Assembly: GCF_001730525.1 (NCBI RefSeq)
Contig: NZ_MDFN01000020.1
Location: forward strand, 32,824 to 96,823
Direction: 5' to 3'
Length of the DNA stretch: 64,000 nt
From: Arcticibacter eurypsychrophilus
Lineage (GTDB): Bacteria; Bacteroidota; Bacteroidia; Sphingobacteriales; Sphingobacteriaceae
Position 1 is the stretch's first letter; the number at the start of each line of letters is the position of its first letter. This document shows positions 42,970-53,049 of this stretch, piece after piece. The notes beneath the pieces were generated by a model, which saw only the letters and a program-made list of their open reading frames with translations, did no database searches and was not told the origin of the DNA. Both the position numbers and the translations under genes were made by a program.

Positions 42970-44766
42970 TTATAAGTTCAAATTACTATTATTTAACATT
43001 CCATTTGAAGAGTCTAAAAAGACCTGCCATATTGGCCAAACTTGTTGGCTGTTTGGATCCTTTGTATAAAGTGCATCCCAAAAAGTAACTTTATCTGCGG
43101 TAGCAGACATAGTCCAAGTTTTATTCGCAGTATATCCTAGTGTAGCACCTAGTGCATCTGTTTCACCAAAATTCAACCCATAAATTTCTACGGTTTCTTT
43201 ATCATCTAAAGTTTTGTAATAAATTTTAGTTGGAAGGGTAGCATATTTACCTTGTCTGTTTTCCAGTTGTTGTAATTTAACCTTCGCCTCTGCTAGTTTT
43301 GTATTTAGTAAATTCCAACGGATTAGATCTGCTTTTCTTAGCATTTCTCCGGTAAATTCTAAAGCGCGTTCATTTACAATAGCATTGAAAAAAGTACTTT
43401 TTGATGCCGTTACTTCAGTCATAAACGGATCAACTTTTGCCAAATTGTTCGGAAATTTTGTACTATTAGGAAAAGCTCTTTCACGAATCATACGCAAATA
43501 AGGTGCTGCTACAGCTGGTCCATCAATTTCATTGATAGCCTCAGCTGCCATTAAAATTACATCTGCATATCGCATATACATCCAGTTCAACCCATCATCA
43601 TTGGTAGATGTTACTATCCTTTTCATCCATTCATATCGATACTTGCCAAAGTACAGACGGCCTAAAGCGGATGGAACCTGTATTCCGCTTGTCCACTCAT
43701 AAGGGACTACCGTTACGTCTCTTCTAACGTCACCTGTTTCGTATTCATAAAGCATAATGGGGTTTGGTCCATTTGTACCCCCTTTATTTTGTCCAGTGTA
43801 CTTATCTACTGTAGTATGCTTAACACCTAGATCAAAAATAACCCTTCCTCTACCTTCACTAAAAGGAATTTCCCACATTGATTCTTTGCCTGCAATACCC
43901 GTTTCCGCATTTAATGTTTTAAAAACTTCTTCGAACCCAAGTAATTTCAATGTTCCGCTATTAATAATATCCAAACATTCTGTTTTCGCTATGGCATACA
44001 TTTTAGCAGGAGAGAGATCAGGATCTGTACTCAAACGAACAGTACCATCTAAACGCTGTGCATAACCTCCGGCAGCTAAAGCCAAACGAGCTCTTAAGCC
44101 TTTCGCAAATGCCTTATTTACGTGTTCAACAGAAGTGGTAGCTGAAGAAGCATTAGGCCATGGTAATAAAGTTGCAGCTTCATCTAAATCTGACAGTAAC
44201 TGCTTGTAGATAACATCCCGATCATTTCTGGGTAAATAAGTAGAGTCAGAAGTAATAGGTTGGAAGCGGGCAGGTACATCTCCCCATCCCTTAATTAAAT
44301 CATTATATATTACCGCTCTTAATGTTAGAACCTCGCCTAATATTTGTGCTAGCTCTGGGTTATTTTGAACATTTCCATATGTCCTTAAACCTCTTATCGC
44401 TAAATTTGCTCTTTCTATTCCTTCGTAAAATTTAGCCCAGGCATTATTGTCTGTATTCATTTGGCTATTATTTACATTTGTATTGTAGTTAGAAAGCCGA
44501 GCCTTATCATCATCCGGCGTTTTTAAGCTATTATATACTTCCGTATCTGTATTTATACCGTAAAAAACTAAATATCTCCCACGGTAAGAGTTTGTTTCTC
44601 CAAATGATTGTATAATTCCAGCTATTGCTCCTTGAGCTAAACCAGGCGTTGAAAAAATAACCGATTCATCCAGAGAGGATTGAACAGGAGAATCCAGAAT
44701 ATCTTTACAGCTGCTTATAAAAGTAAGCCCTGTAATTAGTAATAGTATATTGACAAGTTTTTTCAT
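42970..44766 (-). CDS. RagB/SusD family nutrient uptake protein (locus 3)
   Basis: This is a 598-residue SusD-type surface lipoprotein. ATG 44766 gives a signal peptide ending in lipobox ISSC followed by KDILDSPVQSSLD, the classical RagB/SusD opening; the upstream ATG 44802 adds a non-hydrophobic stretch inside susC. The helical domain includes LRAVIYNDLIKGWGDVP and the C-terminal RWNLLNTKL and WPIWQVFLD segments. It belongs to the larger SusD families, not the SusD-like_2 type of loci 1 and 2. It is the glycan-binding lid of the neighbouring SusC. Confidence 0.92.
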   Translation of the reverse strand: MKKLVNILLLITGLTFISSCKDILDSPVQSSLDESVIFSTPGLAQGAIAGIIQSFGETNSYRGRYLVFYGINTDTEVYNSLKTPDDDKARLSNYNTNVNNSQMNTDNNAWAKFYEGIERANLAIRGLRTYGNVQNNPELAQILGEVLTLRAVIYNDLIKGWGDVPARFQPITSDSTYLPRNDRDVIYKQLLSDLDEAATLLPWPNASSATTSVEHVNKAFAKGLRARLALAAGGYAQRLDGTVRLSTDPDLSPAKMYAIAKTECLDIINSGTLKLLGFEEVFKTLNAETGIAGKESMWEIPFSEGRGRVIFDLGVKHTTVDKYTGQNKGGTNGPNPIMLYEYETGDVRRDVTVVPYEWTSGIQVPSALGRLYFGKYRYEWMKRIVTSTNDDGLNWMYMRYADVILMAAEAINEIDGPAVAAPYLRMIRERAFPNSTKFPNNLAKVDPFMTEVTASKSTFFNAIVNERALEFTGEMLRKADLIRWNLLNTKLAEAKVKLQQLENRQGKYATLPTKIYYKTLDDKETVEIYGLNFGETDALGATLGYTANKTWTMSATADKVTFWDALYTKDPNSQQVWPIWQVFLDSSNGMLNNSNLNL

Positions 44767-44788
44767 TTTCTTTAATTTAATAGACCTT

Positions 44789-47700
44789 CTAGAAATTAAC
44801 ATTTAGACCTAATACATAAGATTTACTTTTCGGATAGGCTGAATAATCAACACCTGGTGTTAAAGTTGTCTTACGTCTGGTAGATACTTCTGGATCAAAC
44901 CCTGTGTAATTAGTCCATAAGAAAAGATTATATCCAGAGGCGTATATCCTTAATGATTTCATTTTTAGTTTAGCTGCGATTGCTTTTGGAAGGGAATAAC
45001 CTAACGTTACTGTTCCTAATCTTAAAAATGAAGCGTCTTCGACTGCCCAGTCACTCAAAACATAATTTTTCATATATGGAGACCACAGGGAAGTAGTGCT
45101 GTTCATTGCTTCCAATTCGGCACCATCATTACTTATTGTTCCATCTGCACGTAAGTTTGTCCAGCGACTTCCACTTTCCATGATTGAAATCATGTTTCTT
45201 GAATTATACTTGCTACTAGAGGTATATTCAATTTTATTGGCGTTGTACACATCGTTTCCATAACTCCATGTAAAATAGGCACCTAAATCAAAATTGAAAA
45301 CCCTCGAATTGATTGAAAATCCTCCACTGTTTAATGGGTTTGCATTGCCTATCACGGTATTATCAATGGTGGTAACCTTTCCATCTCCATCCAGATCTCT
45401 TAATTTCATTGATCCAGGACGAAGGGTTCCTATTACAGAACTAGCATCTGCTATACCAGTGATTAAAGCCCAGGTACCTTTTGTGGCATCATATCCTGAA
45501 AAATCAGACACCTCATATCTCCCGTCACTTTGGTAGCCGTATATCCTCCCTATTGAAGCACCTTCTTGAACTAGATAATCAGCGCCAATTTCTGAAGATG
45601 CCCATCCTGAATTCCCTTTAACATCAAGACCGCCTAAAGAAATAACTTTATTTCTGTTAAAGGCGATGTTTCCGTTTATGGTTAAATCGAAATTAGTTTT
45701 TCTTACTGCATTCCAGTTTAATGAAAATTCCAAACCTTTATTCTCTGTCTCTCCTAAATTACGGTATTGGTAATCATAGCCAGTTCCTGCAACAGGATAT
45801 TGAATAAGTAAGTCTTTAGTCCGGTTTAAATAAGCATCAACAGTACCATTAATCCTTGAGTTCAGCAAGGAGAAATCAAGACCTAAATTTTGAGTTACAG
45901 TGGTTTCCCATTTTAAATCAGGGTTAGCCATTGTCTTAGAAGGAGCCCAATAATTATTTGTTCCATTTACCCAGGCAGTGGTTGAATTTGCAAAAGATTG
46001 AACCATTTGGCCTGAAGGGATTCCATTATTTCCTGCTTCTCCATAACTTGCTCTAAGTTTTAAATCGGTTAACCATGATCTTGAACCTTCAAGGAAACTT
46101 TCCTGAGATAAGCGCCATGCTGCTGATACAGATGGAAAATATCCCCACTGATTATTTGTTGAAAATTTAGATGAACCATCTGCCCTAAAGGTTGCGGTTA
46201 ACAGGTATTTACTTTGATAGTTGTAGTTTAACCTTCCAAAAAACGAAAACAATACATCATCAGCTGAAAAGTTATTATCAATTGAACTTGCCTGTCCTTG
46301 CGTAGATAAGGTTCTGGCGTTTTGAAAAGTGAATGTGGTAGGAAATCCATGAACAGCAGTGGTCAAAATTCCCTCCTCAGTTTTAATGTATTCCTCACCT
46401 AACAAAGCATTCAGTGAATGGTCTTTATTCAAAAAGTTCTTAAAATCATAAGTTAATGTATTGGTATTTCTAAAACTGGTTCTATTTGTATTAGAAAATA
46501 TAATAGCTGGCATATTTTGGTAGTCAGCCGCAGGAACATTTCTTACATAATAAGTAGTAGTACCATAAAAGCGGTCTTGATCATTTCTAAAACCATCATA
46601 CCCAATTTCAGTACGAAGCCTCATGTTATTCACTATATCATAGTTTAAGGCACCATTTAAGTTATATGTTTTCCGGTGAACAAACTGATCATTATCTGAA
46701 ACAGCCACTACCGGATTGTATAAATTAAACGAATCGTCAGTCTCCGTATTAGTCGTTAATCCAACGACGGGGATGGACGGATAAAGCATGGCATTTTTTA
46801 AACGAGAATCTGATGATGAAACTTCATTTTGTTCATTGGCACCACCTCCCTTTGTTTTGGTATCTGCATAACGCGCTCCAAAATCCAATGTCAGCTTATC
46901 ATATAATTTATGATTTAGTTTAAAATTAAGATTCTGTCTTTCAAAATTAGATAAGATCATTATCGCTTTGTCCTTAACAAAACTATGACTTAGACTAAAT
47001 TTTGTCTTTTCACTTCCTCCACTTATATTCAAGTTTTGATTATAAGTAGTACCTGTACGACCAAAAACGATATCCTGCCAATCATTCCCTTTTACGCCTG
47101 CATATAGATCTATATCCTGGTAATTGCCAAAATATTTGGTGTAATCTTCTGGTTTATTAGCAAGAAGCGATCTTTCATATTGCCATGTGGCATAATCCAG
47201 TGGAGATAAAATATCTAATTTCTTAGCCAGCTCCTTTATACCAGTAAATGCACTGTAATTTACACTTGTTATACCTGTTTTGCTGTTTTTGGTAGTAATC
47301 AAAATGACACCGTTGGCACCCCTGGAACCATAGATGGCTGTGGATGAGGCATCTTTTAATATGTCGATGGACTCTATATCTGCCGGAGCAATATCTGAAA
47401 TAGAACTTACTGGAAATCCGTCCACTATATACAATGGTGAATTGTTGCCAGTAATAGAACCTCCCCCTCTTACCCGAACGGTCATTTCTGCATCAGGCGA
47501 TCCTTCTGTAGTGGAGATTTGTACCCCTGCAACACGACCTGAAATAGCTTCCAAAGCGGAAGATACTGGTGCAGCAGCAATAACAGCAGCACTTACCGAT
47601 GCCACAGATCCGGTCAAATCCTTCTTTTTTACAGTTCCATATCCAATAACCACCACTTCATCTAGTGAAGTGACGTCATCATCTAAGCGGACACTGATTT

Positions 47701-47968
47701 GCTTTTGTGATCCAACACTAACTTCCTTGTTTTTGAATCCTACATATTTGAAAACTAAAATTGGAGATCCTGATCCAGGTATAGCTATTTTGAAATTACC
47801 GCTTGCATCAGTGCTGGCTCCTTGTTTTGTGCCTTTAAGTGTGACACTGACTCCAATAAGGGATTCCCCTTTGTTGTCTGTTACTTTCCCTGTAACTTGG
47901 TGGGTTTGTGAAAAAGCTGTAAATACGATTGTAAACAGCATACACAGCGAGAGTATTGCTTTCCTCAT
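44789..47968 (-). CDS. SusC/RagA family TonB-linked transporter (locus 3)
   Basis: This is a 1059-residue SusC-type transporter. A signal peptide (ending TAFSQ), a CarboxypepD-like domain (VTDNKGESLIGVSVTLKGTK), the LDEVVVIGYGT motif, a plug with PLYIVDGFPV and GSRGANGVILITTKN, and the barrel are seen. It ends in SYVLGLNVNF. It is of the classical GYGTxKKKDLTGS type, unlike the SusC proteins of loci 1 and 2. ATG 47968 is chosen for its clean signal sequence. It is the first gene of a susC-susD-DUF4957 unit; the truncated HTCS at 38864-40009 may have been its regulator. Confidence 0.94.
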   Translation of the reverse strand: MRKAILSLCMLFTIVFTAFSQTHQVTGKVTDNKGESLIGVSVTLKGTKQGASTDASGNFKIAIPGSGSPILVFKYVGFKNKEVSVGSQKQISVRLDDDVTSLDEVVVIGYGTVKKKDLTGSVASVSAAVIAAAPVSSALEAISGRVAGVQISTTEGSPDAEMTVRVRGGGSITGNNSPLYIVDGFPVSSISDIAPADIESIDILKDASSTAIYGSRGANGVILITTKNSKTGITSVNYSAFTGIKELAKKLDILSPLDYATWQYERSLLANKPEDYTKYFGNYQDIDLYAGVKGNDWQDIVFGRTGTTYNQNLNISGGSEKTKFSLSHSFVKDKAIMILSNFERQNLNFKLNHKLYDKLTLDFGARYADTKTKGGGANEQNEVSSSDSRLKNAMLYPSIPVVGLTTNTETDDSFNLYNPVVAVSDNDQFVHRKTYNLNGALNYDIVNNMRLRTEIGYDGFRNDQDRFYGTTTYYVRNVPAADYQNMPAIIFSNTNRTSFRNTNTLTYDFKNFLNKDHSLNALLGEEYIKTEEGILTTAVHGFPTTFTFQNARTLSTQGQASSIDNNFSADDVLFSFFGRLNYNYQSKYLLTATFRADGSSKFSTNNQWGYFPSVSAAWRLSQESFLEGSRSWLTDLKLRASYGEAGNNGIPSGQMVQSFANSTTAWVNGTNNYWAPSKTMANPDLKWETTVTQNLGLDFSLLNSRINGTVDAYLNRTKDLLIQYPVAGTGYDYQYRNLGETENKGLEFSLNWNAVRKTNFDLTINGNIAFNRNKVISLGGLDVKGNSGWASSEIGADYLVQEGASIGRIYGYQSDGRYEVSDFSGYDATKGTWALITGIADASSVIGTLRPGSMKLRDLDGDGKVTTIDNTVIGNANPLNSGGFSINSRVFNFDLGAYFTWSYGNDVYNANKIEYTSSSKYNSRNMISIMESGSRWTNLRADGTISNDGAELEAMNSTTSLWSPYMKNYVLSDWAVEDASFLRLGTVTLGYSLPKAIAAKLKMKSLRIYASGYNLFLWTNYTGFDPEVSTRRKTTLTPGVDYSAYPKSKSYVLGLNVNF

Positions 47969-48400
47969 AAAATAATAATTTAACAAATGGTTTTACTGGT
48001 TTTAACTTACTTAAGTTTGATTTTACTGATTGAAATGCCGTAATAAAAAATGGTAGGCATAAATTAGGACATAGAATTATTTAGTTCGAGTTTAATATGG
48101 ATTATTTTAGTTAATGATGATTCGTATAATGATATTTTAGAATAGAGGCTTATTATAACGACAATTTTACGTAGATAAAATTGAAGAAAGATTAGTTCAA
48201 TTATAAATATTTGTGCAATCGTTCCCGACAAATTTAGTCGAACATAGGGTGTTACATCAAACGGTTGAAAAATGGACAGGTTGGATTATGTTGTGAATTT
48301 TAGGTTCACATACAAAATGGATTCGTATGATAATCATCTAGAGGTAATTGTAGATTTTGCTGATGCAATTCAGTTAGGATTTAGAACTCAATATCAACTT
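47969..48400 (-). other. Non-coding region upstream of third susC
   Basis: These 432 bases are AT-rich with no credible gene. TTTTACTG recurs three times near 47991-48031, close to the susC start, and AACTTACTTAAGTTT is a near-palindrome in the same stretch. No clear promoter boxes were found. A short plus-strand frame (48272-48490) runs antisense into the next gene and is not credible. Confidence 0.4.
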
Positions 48401-50818
48401 TCAAAACCCTTTCTTCTTCCTCTTCAAATTCAAATAATCAATATAATACAGCACCTTGACGGAGACACTATTATTCTGAGGTGCAGATAGAATACCATCC
48501 AGATTACTTGTGTATTTTCGGGTGTAATAATTGCTGCTTGTCTCTGCAGCATCTTTATATGATAAAGTAAGCTCACTTCCGGGTGCAAATTGCCAGGTAT
48601 AGATCAAATCCATATTAAAAACATTATAATTCTTATCCAGGTCCGTTAAACCGGCACCTTGGTAGCCATTTAATCCTCCCTCATCATTCAACAGGTAGAA
48701 AGCCTTATTCCTCCTGTCGCTCCAATAGTGGCGCACTACTACACCTAATCCCATCTTATTGCTGAAACTGTATTTGGAATCAAATGAGTTTTCTACCGTC
48801 CGCCGGTCATACCTTGAAAAAATAGCCTGATCACCCTGCGCCGTTACCCAGTTTACATAATTATAATTGGGGTTAAAATTAAAATTCAAACCAAAGGAAA
48901 GTTTATTATTCCATCTAAGATTCTGATAAACAAATATATTATATTCTTTTCCTTTCAATAATTTCTGCTCTCTGTAACGCACATTGCCTCCAAAATTATA
49001 AGCTTTGGCGCGATTGGGATTTACATAAACAGCTATGTCATAGTTTTCTGGAGTCTTATATATCTGTCCATTCCTCGCTTCGTAAAAATCATTATTTACA
49101 GCATTATAATTCAAGTTTACTTCTACCGACCAAAAGTTTTTAAATTGAACATAAGATCCGGCATATAGATCTAAGCTTTGATAATCTACCGGAATAACTC
49201 TGCTTGAATAATTCAAACCACTCCAGTTTTGCCATTGATTATACCATTTACCTGGTTTGTAAATATTATAAGCAACGTTTAAACCATGATTTAAAAAATT
49301 GTTATTGGTAAAAAAGCCCATGTCTGAGGGATCGAATTGATCATCCGCATATTGCTGCAAATAACGCCAGGTAAAATTGCCGCTTTGTTTACCGGCTTTA
49401 AATTCATAATTGAAACCGGTACTGCTGGTTGTACCTTTTATATAGCTCATTTTGCCACCTCCATTCACAAAATAAACGTTCTTTTTATCGTTGAGATTAA
49501 AAAGCAACCCAGTCACATTGGCATCATAATTTGAGCCTCGTCTCAACACGTTGGTATTGATAAATGTAGCAGAGCTATTGTTTTTGAGCGACTGATCGAA
49601 CACCAGGATATTATAATTCGTTAAAGGCTGAGTCTCCACTTCCCTGCTATTTTCTTTCTGATCTTCCACCAGGGTCTGCATACTATTGGTTATCGCATTA
49701 AACAGGCCAACGCCAAAACCTTTAGCCGTACGGCCAGAAATCTTTGTGGCATTTAATACTTTCGCTTCTCTTTGATCTTCAATTACCTTTTCATCGTCTT
49801 TTATCCCCGAGTCATTGTAATACGAAGGAATAGAACCGATCCGTTTGGAATAAAACAAGTCTCCTTTATTAAACAGTTCAGTTCCTTCTGTAAAGAATTG
49901 CCGGTTCTCATTAAACTTAACCTCAAATGGAGTTAGGTTAAGAATCCGGTTATCTGATTGTACCTGTCCAAAATCAGGAACCAAAGTCATGTCTAACGTA
50001 AAGCTGTTGTTAATACCATATTTAACATCCATACCACCGTTAAACGATGAAGTCGTGTTTTTTACTCCCGGTAGATTCGCAGGATAATGGGTCACATAGC
50101 TGGATATATAGGGCGAAAAAGATAATCGCAACGGTGGTTTAATGTCTTTTAACCCTGTTAGTGTGCCTTCTTGATTAATAAAGCCATTTACCTTAGGATC
50201 TACAAAGTTCCAAAAGGTCTGTACATTCGCTAAAGCTCTTTTTCTGGACATATTGATGCCCCAGTTTTGTGTCGGTTTACTCGAAAAACGTAAAGCAGAA
50301 TAAGGGATTTTCATCTCACAGGTCCAGCCCATACTATCTATTTTTACTGCACTCTCCCAAACTGCATTCCAGTTAGAATCTTCACCTCCATCCGGAGAAT
50401 ATTTAGCGTCAAACTGCACACCTGCAGCAGTTACAAAGAATCCATTGGCATTTCTTTTATCCAGGAATGAGTCGAATATTACACTTATAAAGTCTGCTGT
50501 GCCTATATTATCACGGTTGACCAGTTCATGTGCTACACTATCCGGGCTTTCATGCATCCTTGCATAAAAATAAATAGCATCATCATTATATATCAGTTTA
50601 ATCTCTGTTCTTCTGCCTTTTTGTTCAATCCGTCCTGGTACTGGATTTGCCTCCACAAAGTCAGTCGCTATCGGCAGGCCGACCCAGCAATTATCATCCA
50701 GAATTCCATCTATTTTAGGTGTCCGTTCTGTTCGGCTAGCTGGAAATTCTTTTGGTTTATCCAGATTCTGACTAAATGCATAACTCGAAACAAATAGCAA
50801 TAGTGTTAGGATTTTCAT
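48401..50818 (-). CDS. DUF5916 protein with CBM9-like domain
   Basis: This is an 805-residue exported protein. After the signal peptide (ending AFSQ) comes a carbohydrate-binding family 9-like domain (about residues 25-215): PKIDGILDDNCW, then FYARMHESPDSV and WTCEMKIPYSALRF. The remaining 590 residues have the DUF5916 pattern of repeated aromatic beta strands (ENRQFFTEGTELF, then many YxFxxN strands). This suggests an outer-membrane barrel, and the last residues are basic (LKRKKKGF). The substrate is unknown. It lies 160 bases downstream of the M56 gene on the same strand, possibly in the same unit. Confidence 0.86.
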   Translation of the reverse strand: MKILTLLLFVSSYAFSQNLDKPKEFPASRTERTPKIDGILDDNCWVGLPIATDFVEANPVPGRIEQKGRRTEIKLIYNDDAIYFYARMHESPDSVAHELVNRDNIGTADFISVIFDSFLDKRNANGFFVTAAGVQFDAKYSPDGGEDSNWNAVWESAVKIDSMGWTCEMKIPYSALRFSSKPTQNWGINMSRKRALANVQTFWNFVDPKVNGFINQEGTLTGLKDIKPPLRLSFSPYISSYVTHYPANLPGVKNTTSSFNGGMDVKYGINNSFTLDMTLVPDFGQVQSDNRILNLTPFEVKFNENRQFFTEGTELFNKGDLFYSKRIGSIPSYYNDSGIKDDEKVIEDQREAKVLNATKISGRTAKGFGVGLFNAITNSMQTLVEDQKENSREVETQPLTNYNILVFDQSLKNNSSATFINTNVLRRGSNYDANVTGLLFNLNDKKNVYFVNGGGKMSYIKGTTSSTGFNYEFKAGKQSGNFTWRYLQQYADDQFDPSDMGFFTNNNFLNHGLNVAYNIYKPGKWYNQWQNWSGLNYSSRVIPVDYQSLDLYAGSYVQFKNFWSVEVNLNYNAVNNDFYEARNGQIYKTPENYDIAVYVNPNRAKAYNFGGNVRYREQKLLKGKEYNIFVYQNLRWNNKLSFGLNFNFNPNYNYVNWVTAQGDQAIFSRYDRRTVENSFDSKYSFSNKMGLGVVVRHYWSDRRNKAFYLLNDEGGLNGYQGAGLTDLDKNYNVFNMDLIYTWQFAPGSELTLSYKDAAETSSNYYTRKYTSNLDGILSAPQNNSVSVKVLYYIDYLNLKRKKKGF

Positions 50819-50979
50819 ATAAGATTCAATAGGGTAAAGATTGCCATTTTTAGCATAAGGTTACATCGATTCAGAAAAATATTTTAACAGTAAACAAGGC
50901 ACAGATGTTCCCTTTGCAACTCCCTATATTAGTGTATAAGGAGTGTACATCGATACAGGGTCAATACAGAAAATGTTAA

Positions 50980-53049
50980 TTATTTGATACCTAACGCCTT
51001 AAAATCCACATATTTTTCGACACTTGGTAAATTGTGTCCTTTTTTCTTCATTGCAGCAATATAATCTGGAGTAACACCTATTGCTTTTGCAGAAGTGACT
51101 TCATCAACAGTGATATTAGGATAGCCAATCGTTTTATATTCTTTTATTTCTTCTGGCGTTACGCCAAGCGCCTTAAGTGCAATTACTTCCTCACTTGTAA
51201 TGTTTTTAAAGCCAGCAGCCTGTAGCTTCTTTACAAATTCGGGCGTAACATTTAACGCTTTCATACCAATGAGATCCTCATTGGAGACCAGGTAACCGAT
51301 ATCTTTAAAGCCTTTTATATATGCAGGATCAATATTCATCGCCTTCATCGCAACCAGATCATCAATTGAAGGTAGCTCAGAATCAGATTCCAAGGCTTTG
51401 GCCTCTTGTGTTGCTGCCTTTTCTTTCTTTTGGGCTGTAGCTTGTTTCGAACGTGTTTCTTGGTCTGCCTTCCTGGAATTTGTTATGAAATTGCCATCAA
51501 TACCCTGAGATTTGAATGTTATAAGTTGCGATACCGTTAACTCTTTATAGCCCGATTTTTTGATATCCTTAACATATTCGCCATCTATGCCCAGTGCTTT
51601 TAAAGGTATCAAGTCCTCCAGACTCACATCTGAAAATCCATTTGACTTGATATCCGTGATAAATTTCTCATCCACCTTCAACGCGACCAGTGGGACCAGG
51701 TTATCTTTCGTGAATTCATGAAATCCTTGCTTTTTCAACATCCTGATATACGATTTTTTCATATCGATGGTAAAAAATACTATGGCATCCTGCTCTTCAT
51801 TTATATCGATACCTTCTTTTTTCAGATAACTGAGATACTCCTTGTCCGGGTTAAATTTATAGGTACCCATTCCTATATTACCATTGAATTTTCCATTGAA
51901 AATAATCGTTCCGGCTTCTCTACTAAGTTCAAAATTTCTTTCCTCTTCTCTTGGCAAGCTTTTAAACTCATCCAGGAGATACGTGGAGCTACTGCTTCCA
52001 TTTTCTTCCTGATCCTTCTCAAAACGAATCTGTACTTTATTTTTTTTGATTGTAGCAAACCATACTCCCTCATTTGTAAAAGATTGAGCATCAGTTAAAC
52101 CTTTAACACCTGAAGTACTGAGCGTACGTTGTGCTCCATAAGCAGCCGGCTCATTCAAAAAGCATACAAATGTCATCAATAATGGAACAATACATAAATA
52201 CTTCCAAGTTGTATTGAGACTTGATTTTTTAGTGTTCATCATGATTAATCGTTTTTTTAATATAGACTGATTGTAATTAGTAGTCAGACTCACTGGAAAA
52301 TGAGGAGAAGAAACTTTCACGAGGCTCAACTGATAACTGCCAGGATCTACTTCCTTATGTTCGAGCAGTTCGTTGTCTGTTAAAAACTCCAGATTATCTT
52401 CCACTGCCTTTCGGTAAAGCCATGCAAAAGGGTTGAACCATTGAAATACCAATGCCAGCTCAGCAAATATAATATCGTAACTGTGGCCTTGTTGTATATG
52501 CACCTTCTCATGTAGGATGATCTGGCTGTAAGTATCCCAGTCATATTTTTCGGGATTGATAAATATGGTGTTTCCGAACGAACAAGGGGCTTGGTCACCC
52601 GAAAGCTCCACTATCCTAAATCTTCCGTCCTGTATGACAGGTCTGGAATAGGATCTGTAAATCAGGGTAATGAGCTGTATGATAAAGTTGATCGAAAAAA
52701 TAGCAACTCCAATCCAATACGAGCCTATCAGCAGATCTGAAAATGACACATTGCGAAAAAAGCTTTTCTTTACCGGAACCTCATTTTGGACTGTAACCTG
52801 AGCTCCGGATTCCTTCTGATTAACCGTAATTACGCCAGGAAGCGGCTTAAATAGGGTAGTTTCCGTTGCCGATTTTCGGAATGACCACTGCGGCGGCAAA
52901 TGGATTAGAGGTAGCAGAAAAGCAAACATCAGACAGGCGAGCAGCATGAATCTGTTGAGTCTGAAAAAAGTTTCGTTATGTAACAGCACTTTATAAAAAA
53001 TAAGTATGATTCCGATTATAAGTGCAACGTGCAGCAGGTATACAATCAT
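50980..53049 (-). CDS. M56 family (BlaR1-like) metallopeptidase with C-terminal repeats
   Basis: This is a 689-residue membrane sensor peptidase. Four membrane segments in the N-terminal 310 residues surround the zinc motif ILHEKVHIQQGH (HExxH near 180) and the EFLTDNELLEH third-ligand region. This is the BlaR1/MecR1 peptidase fold. No penicillin-binding domain follows. From about residue 430 there are about eight repeats of 28-30 residues with consensus DxxYIxxxKxxGYxxxTxxxLIxxKALGI, interrupted by a charged linker of about 27 residues near 520-550. It overlaps blaI by ATGA. It probably cleaves or activates BlaI loss on sensing an envelope signal. Confidence 0.88.
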   Translation of the reverse strand: MIVYLLHVALIIGIILIFYKVLLHNETFFRLNRFMLLACLMFAFLLPLIHLPPQWSFRKSATETTLFKPLPGVITVNQKESGAQVTVQNEVPVKKSFFRNVSFSDLLIGSYWIGVAIFSINFIIQLITLIYRSYSRPVIQDGRFRIVELSGDQAPCSFGNTIFINPEKYDWDTYSQIILHEKVHIQQGHSYDIIFAELALVFQWFNPFAWLYRKAVEDNLEFLTDNELLEHKEVDPGSYQLSLVKVSSPHFPVSLTTNYNQSILKKRLIMMNTKKSSLNTTWKYLCIVPLLMTFVCFLNEPAAYGAQRTLSTSGVKGLTDAQSFTNEGVWFATIKKNKVQIRFEKDQEENGSSSSTYLLDEFKSLPREEERNFELSREAGTIIFNGKFNGNIGMGTYKFNPDKEYLSYLKKEGIDINEEQDAIVFFTIDMKKSYIRMLKKQGFHEFTKDNLVPLVALKVDEKFITDIKSNGFSDVSLEDLIPLKALGIDGEYVKDIKKSGYKELTVSQLITFKSQGIDGNFITNSRKADQETRSKQATAQKKEKAATQEAKALESDSELPSIDDLVAMKAMNIDPAYIKGFKDIGYLVSNEDLIGMKALNVTPEFVKKLQAAGFKNITSEEVIALKALGVTPEEIKEYKTIGYPNITVDEVTSAKAIGVTPDYIAAMKKKGHNLPSVEKYVDFKALGIK

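Noticed and set aside
47334..47975. 213-codon plus-strand frame opposite susC 3
   Set aside because: It is fully antisense to the signal peptide, CarboxypepD and plug regions of SusC; serine- and threonine-rich text is typical of an antisense frame.
48272..48490. 72-codon plus-strand open frame
   Set aside because: Its second half is antisense to the end of the DUF5916 gene, and it has no family-like sequence or promoter.
51718..52098. 126-codon plus-strand frame inside the M56 gene
   Set aside because: It is a mirror of the repeat-rich M56 coding sequence and has no independent support.
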